Below are positions 55,616 through 64,000 of a stretch of 64,000 nucleotides of DNA, piece by piece. The stretch's first letter is position 1; each line of letters opens with the position of its first letter. The notes below the pieces were generated by a model. It saw nothing but the letters and a program-made list of their open reading frames with translations. It made no database searches and was not told where the DNA came from. This stretch comes from Aspidapion aeneum (lineage: Eukaryota; Arthropoda; Insecta; Coleoptera; Brentidae): assembly GCA_963576565.1 (NCBI GenBank), contig OY755045.1, positions 41,744,409 through 41,808,408 of the forward strand, in the 5' to 3' direction. The translations under genes and the position numbers were made by a program.

Positions 55616-56559
55616 TGAGGTTATTGACAAATAAATTTGTTGCAACATTTTTGACCCACGCGTTATTTGATCAAATTTGCAATAAGTATTAAAATACTTG
55701 AAAATTAATTAGTCGATAATGGATAAATATGATTTTAATGAATATTAGACAAAAACAATTACTTGGTCAAAAGCAATAACAAAGAACATTTGCACAAAGT
55801 TTACACGTGGAAATAAAGCAAATTATTGTTATAGTTGTTGGTTCTGTGGTTATGAATTTTATTTAATGTTAAACTGACCCCTTTAAATATACATAACTCA
55901 TTCTTAAGTTCTTTTTAATGATAAAAAACAAAATATAATGGTAAAAATTATTCTTTGTTTTTTTATTTTTTTAGCAAAAATTAAATGATTTCAACTTGTT
56001 ACTAATTTCAAATTATTTAAATTCTTATCTAAATTACATACAAATATTTACATAGTGTCTTTTATGTATTTGGGTTAGAATTAGATTTCTGTTTCATATC
56101 TCTCAACCGTAACGCTAAATAAAAAATTCGCACATTTAAATGCAACCCTGACACGAAAAATATTTATTTTACTTAAAAATATATTTTGGATTATTTTTTT
56201 GCGCTTGTTTATCTTTATGACCTCAGCTTTATATCATGGGAGATAAGTACGTTTGATGAACAAGCTAAATTAAATACTAGTTTTTCTGAAAATTTGGCCA
56301 TAACACACAGTTCTGTTAATAAGCATAGGAGCAAGATACTGAGGTCTTAAAGGACCTTCTACAGGCTACTGTACTTAGAGAATCAAGTCTTTTGGGTTTC
56401 CACTATACCGGTTGCACTCTACTCGAACACACAGGATCTGCAATAAAAAAGCCTATAACATACTCAGATACTAATCAAACAGCTAGTCAAAAGTGAAGAA
56501 CAGGTATCAGAGGAAGTAAAAATATAATAAAGGGTAATCGTCAACTTCTTTTCAATATT

Positions 56560-57335
56560 TACTGTCTTTGATGTAGCTTTGAGTATCTGCAAAGAGCACA
56601 TAACTATTAATGGTGAACTTTTAAACAACCTACGATATGCCAATAATACCCTCGTTACCACTGACAATCTTCAAGATATTCAAAAATGATTCGAAATACT
56701 AAATGCAATTTACATAATTATGGACGGCTGGTGAACATTAATAAAACTAAATATATGATTATAAGCAAAAATTCAAAGTATCGATATTACACCAAAAGAA
56801 AGAGTGTCACAGTACGAACATCTAAGAACGTGAACTGCAAAGATAGCTTATTTAATAATGCTAAAATTCTAATCAACCTACAATATGCCGATGTAACCCT
56901 CGTTACGACTGACAATCTTCAAGACATTTAAAAATGAGTCGAAACACTAAATACGGTTTCCAGAATTATGGACGGTTGGTGAACAATAAGTAAAATTAAA
57001 ATAATCCAAAGTATCGATAACACACTAAAAGAATGGTGTCACAATACAAAGATCTAAGAACCTGCATTGCTTTGAGTGTCTGCAAAAGGGGCATAATTCA
57101 TAATGTTGAACTTTAAAACAGCCGATATGCCGATGGTACTCTCGTTACGACTGATAATCTTCAAGGTGTCCAAAAAGTTATTTGAAATACTAAACGCATT
57201 TTCCAAAATTATTGACGACTGGTGAACTTTAAGAAAACTAAATATATGTTTACAATGAAGAATACAAACTATCGACAACACATCAAGAGAAAGAGTATGA
57301 CAGTACAAATATCGAAGCACGCAAAGAAACAAAAC
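56560..57335 (+). pseudogene. Triplicated LINE reverse transcriptase fragment
   Basis: Three direct copies at about 56600-56815, 56850-57050 and 57100-57320 each contain the equivalent of LRYANNTLVTTDNLQDIQK, YADVTLVTTDNLQDI and a third copy, then a D-G-W-x-x-L-x-K-x-K-Y-M block. This is the RT catalytic Y-A-D-D region (here N-N, D-V or damaged) followed by I-N-x-x-K-T-K-x-M. Each unit also repeats GTGTCACAGTACGAACATCT or its variant. Unit ~250-270 bp. Confidence 0.75.
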
Positions 57336-57519
57336 GCATATTAATCTTCGAAAATTATAGACCAGGAGTTAAGGACTGTACCTAAAAAAAATAAACGTAT
57401 AAATGCTTTGGTCAAAATAGCAATCTTCAAACAGAATATAAAAAATTAAAGCCCGGAAAATCAAGGAAGAGAAAAAATATCCTGGTTTAAGAATTTAAGA
57501 AAATTCTGCGGCTTTATGT

Positions 57520-58095
57520 CAAGTCAGCTGTGTAGAGTATGGACCAGAAAACAAGATTTGATTTGATACTATTATTTTCAATCTTTGTAGATCGTAGATT
57601 AAACAAGGAGTCGTATCGGCTACTAAGCCGCTCAGCTTCTATACCTCCAAGATATTTCGTCCGTGACTCTGCACCAAATTTTGTCTTCAAGATCTGCAAG
57701 CTTCTACCGAAAGAAGCTATTTCTTGAGAGTTAGTTGGCTCAATTCTTGAGGCGATAGAGTATCTCCTTTGAGGTGCTTTAGTCTTTATGAAGAGTAAGA
57801 CACGGCATTCCCAGAGCAGATGTTCTCTGATGCACTACTGCAGAATTTGCAGTTGTCATCTATTGCCTTTAGGTATTTTTCTGTTTATTTCTAGCAGCTA
57901 TTTAGACTTCTTTGTTGATATGATTATGAACCGTTTTGATTGGATTTTTCCCGGAGTTTGTCCCAAATAAGAAACCAACTGACGCACAATAGGGTGCTGC
58001 GCCTCTTATATTTTTGCGAGGCTCTCTGCTTCCTTATTTCCTTTAATACCCTGATGTCTTGGCAAGAGATTTACACTTTGAGACTAGCTTTAACA
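57520..58095 (-). pseudogene. I-clade LINE 3' end: RNase H and zinc knuckle
   Basis: The minus strand gives NLLPRHQGIKGNKEAESLAK (the usual pattern is W-V-P-G-H-x-G-I-x-G-N-E-x-A-D-x-L-A), then CSSASENICSGN and its alternate frame AREHLLWECRVL, RLKHLKGDTLSPQELSQLT and RSLQILKTKFG. The first is the RNase H domain end, the second a C-x-x-C..H..C-type knuckle, and the last the typical C-terminus. Frame changes occur between them. Confidence 0.75.
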
Positions 58096-58099
58096 AACA

Positions 58100-59257
58100 C
58101 TTAAAAGTCTTTCCAACCTTTACTAGGACATTGAACTTCTATAAGAAAAGCTGGATATCGAGCTATACGAAGTAAAGGACTATGAGAAAAATGGTACTCA
58201 CCCTATTAATCCACGCCTTTTGTTTACAGGTGACGATGTGGTATTAGCGGTTGCTGATTGGTCATTAGGAGTGCCCGATTCTGAAACAAAAGGGGTAGGT
58301 TCGTATTAATTGTCAGAATGGTCCATGAAAATGTGGAAAACTAGTTATTTTATCGTGAAACCCATGCCAGAATCTTCAGGGAACTCCTATATTTTAGCGA
58401 GATTCTTTATAAACCAACTAATCAAATTTAGTTCACATGCAAACAATATAAAGCCAATGTTAGTACTTTCTGATCAACTTTTGACTATTTCTGCATGTTG
58501 TTTAAGAATGAATAAGTTACTCAATCTGCACTAAGACGCGTGTACACCATGGCATCCAACTTTTTATACGATTTAATTATCATCCCTATTTGGAATACAT
58601 ACTTAACGATTTGCATTGTTCTTCTTTTGCCTATTTTGTCTTGTATTAGTTTCTCTATTTGGGTTTTTATTGCTGAGTATCAGAAATTCTTTCAACACTA
58701 TTAGCAGTTTTTTTGCCATTATAAGATTGCGAGTAATTTTATCAGTTTCTCGGGAGACATTTTTTGTTTTTTTGATTTCTTTTAATTCCTTGATCAGAAA
58801 GGAACAATATATTCTTTATTTTAATTACAATTGTGTTAAAATAGCTCATTAGTATAACTATCCTTTCAAAAATATCAATAAAAAAAATATATTTTTTATT
58901 AAAGGTAAAAAAAATTAAAATATCAAAAAAACTACACACACTAAAATTTCTTTTTTATTTATTAGAGTAGCCTATTTTTACACTGGAACCAGGTATTTTA
59001 ATTTGCTTATTAGATTTTAGTGATATACGAGTATGGGTGTGTTCCTTGCGATCCTAAACACAATTATTTTGTTAAATTTTGATAAGTCGCTGCAAGATAC
59101 ATAATACGTAATTAAATTTGAAAAATTATAATTTTAAGATTGCGAGTAATCTTATAATTGTAATTTTTAAAATTTAGTAAATGATTAAGTAATATTTTAT
59201 TTTTTTATATTTATTTGAGCATGTAAATATTAAATAAATTCGTTAATAGCATGGGCG
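58100..59257. other. AT-rich, nothing recognised
   Basis: Short frames at 58310-58534 and 58616-58852 lack recognisable motifs. AAGATTGCGAGTAAT recurs at 58722 and 59137, hinting at another decayed repeat. Confidence 0.4.
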
Positions 59258-59422
59258 TAGTCAGGGTGGGGCACTTGCCACACCCTGGCTTGTCACCTGC
59301 CCCATCCTGGCTTGTCACCTGCCCCATCCTGGCATTAGCTCATTTAGTAATAATTAAAGGGGAAATAAATATTTGATTGTGCATTTTTTTGCTTTTTGGC
59401 CCACCCTGAGTGAGACCCTGAC
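59258..59422. repeat. GC-rich insert with a 22-bp repeat
   Basis: GGGCGTAGTCAGGGTGGGGC opens and GGCCCACCCTGAGTGAGACC closes; between them TGGCTTGTCACCTGCCCCAT-CC occurs twice. Probable hAT-like MITE (compare GGCGTAG ends elsewhere) but no duplication confirmed. Confidence 0.5.
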
Positions 59423-59692
59423 TTATTACAATAAAGCCAGATAGTAATAGTGCCGGGCAGTCTTCTGTCAGTTTTTAGTTGAAAACTAAAAGTTGATCTT
59501 TCAAAATTGACATACCACGTTCGAATTTAAAAATAAGTCGTTTATTTTTCTTTAATAAAGGAAGGCAGTAATAAATCCGGTTTTCATAACAAACAAAGGC
59601 TTTATATTGAAAGATCACAGCTGATCTTACAACGTGTAACTGTCCAAATACTGCCTTGCACTATTACAGCCTGGCTTTATTGCAATAAGTCC
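59423..59692. mobile_element. ~270-bp MITE
   Basis: CTTATTACAATAAAGCCAGA and partner CCTGGCTTTATTGCAATAAG are the inverted ends; CTTTCAAAATTGACATACCA / TTGAAAGATCACAG and TAATAGTGC / GCACTATTA also pair. Confidence 0.65.
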
Positions 59693-59832
59693 CTAGTATC
59701 TCTATTAACTATAGACTAGTGTTAAACAAAGGGTCCTAAATACTTCTTTGCGTAATACCACTGGAGATCGCAACATCAACTCATTTATGTCTAGTTTCTT
59801 ATAAGTTTTCGAAAAGGTAAAAAAAAACTCTT

Positions 59833-59973
59833 AGGGCCGGTTTATCAATAGAGTCCTGACCTGTGGGTTAAAAAAAGAGATGACTGACATATATACCACA
59901 TGCCAAAAAAAAAGACAGCTATCAAAGATAACCCACGGGTCAGGGCTAACCCTCTATTGATAAACCGACCCTT
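59833..59973. mobile_element. ~141-bp MITE, PIF/Harbinger-like
   Basis: Inverted ends GGGCCGGTTTATCAATAGAG / CTCTATTGATAAACCGACCC with TTA on both sides (3-bp target as in PIF/Harbinger). Arms ~45 bp (GACCTGTGGGTTA / TAACCCACGGGTC). Confidence 0.75.
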
Positions 59974-60619
59974 AGTGACTTGAACGATTTGTGCCTAAAC
60001 TATTTTACTATTAATTTTAGGAAAGAAACTTATTATTTCTAAAAAGTTTTGCATGTTCTAAGACTTAAAACTGAATAGTGAAATATTAAAACTGGATCAT
60101 TTAAAGTTGGAAACAATTTCACAATGCCGAAAATTTTTATTGGTAAAAGTTAAGAGAATAAACTACGTTCACTACGCATTTACATTCATTTGCGTTAAAA
60201 AAATATTGTTTATTTTACAAAAACACAATTTTTTTTATAAAAAGTTCCTTAAGACCGGATGAAAAAACATGCAGTCTGGGGTTCCAAAATTCACAATTAT
60301 TAAAAAGGAAAAAAATCGTTAAAAGACGGAGTGATTGTTGTTTTGGGACTATATTAAAAAACTTTCAGTGTAGTGTCTCGTAAATTGTAAATTTTGGGCC
60401 ATAAACAAAGTTGGGCGAATGTCTTGGCTCATTACGGTACACATTTTTATGGTTATTGCATCTCACCGGCACTTGACATAAAACATAAGAAAATAAAGTT
60501 ATAAAATTTAACTTCAGTAGGTCCAAACAGCCTTTGGTAAAAAACATCTACATGATGTTTAAAAAGTATATATTTTTTTTAATTTATAAAAAGTAAAATG
60601 AAATAATTATTTTGGGAAA

Positions 60620-61150
60620 TAGTCATGAATGAATGGATGAATGTACGATCGTGGCGGTTAGAATCCTTAAAGAATCTAACCTGGCACCTAGGCACGCCTT
60701 TCTGGGCCCGTTGTGTATAATTTAGATACTATGTAGTAAATAGTACTGAGTAGGCTTCAAATTATATTTAGGCCAGAAACTTAGTCATCATGATATACCA
60801 CATATTGCCATGGTTGTAGCCTTAGACCACTGATGGGTCATAGACCTTTTGACATAATCAAAAGGGTACAGAGAGCCACAATGTGCCCGCACTAGCTGCT
60901 AGCTCCAAATAGGCACTCCATATACCCTGTTCCATGTGGTGATTTCCTGAATGGCCCAGTCACCGAATCCGTTCAGGGAATCACCAGATTAACCCAATCC
61001 TTTTACCATAGATGTTATCTGGTGTGATCCCATCGGTTACCAGTTTAAATTTTGTTTTGTTTACATCCTGGTGAAAGCTCTTCCGCTACAAGGCTACCTA
61101 TTTGCCCATGAGTCGAGGCCCCTTAGTCACCTCTTACGACAGGCCTACGA
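60620..61150. repeat. Probable interspersed repeat
   Basis: GC content rises relative to flanks, with TAGTCACCTCTTACGACAGG near 61120, a string I associate with an arthropod retroelement 3' region. Limits and class not established. Confidence 0.3.
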
Positions 61151-62265
61151 ATTACCTTGGAGTTTTTTTTTTATCTGCGGACACCATACGGACGAGGAAG
61201 TATTCATAGAAATTAAAAACCAAAAGGAAAAACTAAGCGTTTCTCCACTAATTTTTGTAATAAACAATAAAATAAATATATTTTAAATAAAAACAATAAA
61301 AGCATTAGTAAAAAAAGCCTATAATCTTTTATAATTTTTTATTATTAGTTCAAGCGCCGTTTTCATTAAAAAAATTATCATTAATCTTTTACTTCAAAGG
61401 CATATCGAGAAACCATATAAATATATTGAGGTAAAATGGGCGTCATAACTTTTGAAAAGTCGGTGTATTTTAATACAAGTTATACTTAAAGTTCAAATAT
61501 GGTCTTTATACAAAATTTTATCTCAAAGAGAAGGTCAGACCCATTCTGGCACTGCTTTTTGGTAATTTTTTTTCGTTATTTTTTCTGTTTTTTTTTTCGA
61601 GTTCAATAAACTACTAGGTAAGTTTTTATTTCTTAAATAACAATAATAAAAAATGAAAATTTTTAAATTTATTAATAATTCGTTTTAAACGTGAAGTACG
61701 AGTTACGATGGATTTGTCGTTAAAAGTTACTGGGGAAATAAACTTTTGTTGTCCTTAGAAACAGCGACATGACAATTATTACTATAGGTGCGTTTTAAAG
61801 TTCACCTGTTCTTTTTTATAATGATTTATATTAACTATAACCAGTGCAGAATGCAGGTATAAAAAGAAAAAAATTGAAAAAAGTAATAACAACGGGACAA
61901 CAGTTGAAAAGGGAAGGAAATTTAGCGCCTCTAACGGGAAAATAAATTAGACTCGATCCTAGTTATTAGGGAAATTGGGAGAACTATTAGATGTGACTAA
62001 AGTTTTTTCATAATTTTCAGCGATACTAGACTTTCACCTAAAAAGTTAAATATAAAAGTTAGAAATAATAAAAAGGTCTACAAATTTGTATAAACAAATT
62101 TTTTACACAACCCAAAATTCTCCGAAAAAGTAGGAAAAAACGGCTTTTTCGTTTTTGATTTTTATTCCCACGATTTGTTTCCATAAAATTTAGTAGAAAC
62201 TTACAGGCAAATTTTTCCATAGAAATTTTTGATTATTTTACTCATCAAAATAAAAATCAAAAATC
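61150..62265. other. AT-rich, nothing recognised
   Basis: Poly-T/A-rich sequence without supported genes on either strand. Confidence 0.5.
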
Positions 62266-62269
62266 TAAA

Positions 62270-62335
62270 TCTGGGGGCACGGCCGGCAGTGCCCCGCCAA
62301 GTTCGCGCGGCAGTGCCCCGCCAAGTTCGCGCAGA
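62270..62335. repeat. 24-bp GC-rich repeat, two units
   Basis: GGCAGTGCCCCGCCAAGTTC-GCGC occurs twice in tandem directly upstream of the satellite block. Confidence 0.85.
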
Positions 62336-62389
62336 CTAATAGAAATTATGACCAAACCCTTGGCAAAAATCAAAAAAACCCCAAAATTC

Positions 62390-62935
62390 TATTTTACTCC
62401 TATACATGTAAAGTTACGTAAAATTAACATTGCCCCCTTGCAGAAGCGCTAGAGCTGAGCTTTGGCAGCCTGGTAGGAAATGTTATAAAACTACAGGAAA
62501 AAATTTTAAAATCACAATATTTTAATTTGTTTCCCTATAACTGTAAATGTATGTAAAAGTAACATTGCCCACTTCCAGAAACGCTCAAGAGCTGAGCTTT
62601 GGAAGGCCGATAGGAACTGTGATGAAACTACGGAAAGAAATAAAAAGCCCCAAAATTTGAATAAATGTAAAGTTATGTAAAAGTAACATTGCCCACTTCC
62701 CGAAACGCTAGTGAGCTGAGCGTTGAAATACTGATAGGAACTATGATAAAACTATGAAAAAAAAAACACCAAAATTTTAATTTACTTCCCTCCCCTATAA
62801 ATGTAAAATTATGTAAAAGTAACATTGCCCTCTTCCAGAAACGCTAGAGAACTAAGCGTTAGAAGACTGATATGAACTATGATAAAACCATAGAAAAAAA
62901 ATAAAAAACCTCAAAATTTACTACTTTACTATTTA
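62390..62935. repeat. ~130-bp satellite, at least four units
   Basis: The landmark AAGTAACATTGCCC(A/T)CTTCC recurs near 62426, 62558, 62682 and 62815, each followed by AACGCTAGAGAGCTGAGC or a close variant and GATAGGAACTATGATAAAAC. Regular spacing of 125-135 bp. Confidence 0.85.
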
Positions 62936-63512
62936 TTTAACCTAAATATTATCTAAATCCTTTAAAAACGAAGTGAAATCATATCAAAACCATTTCATGT
63001 GAAAAAAGCCAAGTACGCGAAAATGGTATTCCGTAAAAAGAATTGAAATAAAAGTAAAGCCAAGTTCTCCAATACAAATTTTAAAATGAAAGGTTTGTAC
63101 TAGTTTGAAAATGTTTGTAAATAACCACGTCCTTTATGGTTTTTTAACACAACAGGGCGCTACTGCACCGTCTCAGAATAATCATAACCACGATTTTGGA
63201 GACAAATGGGCTGACCAAAAACACTAATTTCTAAAGTTGTATAGCCAGTACTTTTAGAACACACTGTATTGTCAAGAAAATAAAATTAATTGTTTGCTTC
63301 AAAACAGGCAGAACAATTCCCAGCCCACAATTTGTATCCAGTCATCCCTCATTCGAGTGTTAATGAATTCTTTTGTCAAAATTCTGGGAATTAAAAATTT
63401 AATTTAAAGTCAAGGTCGACTCTGGCCTTATTTGATAATGAAAATGTATAAAAAATTGGTCAATAATTAATTAATTACTAAATCAACCAGCCAGTCAGTC
63501 CAACAAAATAAT

Positions 63513-64000
63513 ATAGGGTGTTAATAAAGTCAGGTCAAACTTTAAGGTGTTTCAGTTCAGACCTAAGTATGTCGCCAAACTTCAGAGGATGATTTTTTAA
63601 GTGATTTTAAGAAAATAGCTTTCACTAAGCATGGCCCCGCAAATGCGCAGTTTTCGAGATACAGGATGTCAAAGTTTCAATTTTTTGTTTGTATTTTTTT
63701 ATAGCTCGTGCAGTTTTTGCGATGTTACAAGGCATACATCATTAAGCATGCCAAATATCATAAAAAAACTACAGGTGTATCTCTAACAGTTTTCAAGAAA
63801 AGAGACAAAAACGAAAAATTTGCAAATGACATAAAAATTTAAAATAGTCACCAAATTACATTATTTTAATTTTTTGCGAATTTTATGTAATTTCTAAATA
63901 GCAATCGAAGTTACAAATTATCTTATTTTGTCTTTTTTCTCAAAAACGGTTAAAGATTATTAGAGACAAAACATTGCAAGAGATCAAAAAGTTTCTGAAT
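63513..64000. mobile_element. Second copy of the 48.2-kb foldback, cut by the window end
   Basis: Starts TAGGGTGTTAATAAAGTCAG and shares CGCCAAACTTCAGAGGA, AGTGATTTTAAGAAAATA, TACATCATTAAGCATGCC and CAATCGAAG(T/A)TACAAAT with the element at 48228-49155. Confidence 0.75.

Overview
The window is animal nuclear DNA, most likely from an insect and possibly a beetle. It is AT-rich and intron-dominated, with GT..AG splice sites, and it is packed with Penelope-like elements, several kinds of non-LTR retrotransposon, Tc1/mariner, pogo/Tigger and hAT relics, and many long-inverted-repeat (foldback) elements flanked by TA. There is no prokaryotic gene organisation. The species call is inference.

The one host gene I can support is trio, on the minus strand. 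Its 3' half runs from about 54.7 kb down to 4.8 kb. Ten exons encode a linker, a complete second RhoGEF unit (DH2 across 23.9, 20.2 and 19.7 kb; PH2 across 17.2, 16.6 and 14.4 kb) and a Ser/Thr/Pro-rich tail (6.2 and 5.0 kb); three linker exons lie at 30.9-29.5 kb and one at 44.6 kb. All junction phases agree, and the chain from the 54.7 kb start to the stop at 4829 is 2223 nt (740 codons plus stop).

Four short exons that begin with ATG and end at a splice donor of the right phase look like alternative first coding exons: 54.69 kb (basic/Cys-rich, joins 44.6 kb, 740 aa), 37.86 kb and 37.17 kb (a tandem-duplicated pair, both joining 30.97 kb, 690 aa each) and 25.23 kb (joins 24.35 kb, 583 aa). 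All four products would carry only the GEF2 unit. The GEF1, spectrin and Sec14 parts of a long form would lie beyond 64 kb.

The introns are a graveyard of mobile DNA. 1-4.8 kb: tandem repeats and small MITEs downstream of the gene. 8-16.4 kb: Penelope-like fragments and TA-flanked foldbacks. 17-19.5 kb: LINE and SINE pieces. 20.3-23.4 kb: one large foldback filling an intron. 25.6-30 kb: a tandem-repeat-bearing Helentron-like element, two foldbacks and a tRNA-derived SINE. 31.5-40.5 kb: LINE relics, nested MITEs, the duplicated first exon and a long hairpin. 40.9-43.5 kb: a Tc1/mariner element with a second Helentron-like copy inserted in its terminal repeat. 44.8-45.6 kb: a Tigger MITE inside a hAT MITE, both with target duplications. 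46-49.2 kb: two foldbacks. 49.2-64 kb: LINE pieces (including a triplicated RT fragment), hAT and other MITEs, satellites and a truncated foldback at the window edge.

No rRNA, functional tRNA, CRISPR or operon-type feature is visible. Identifications come from reading translated motifs by eye, without database search.
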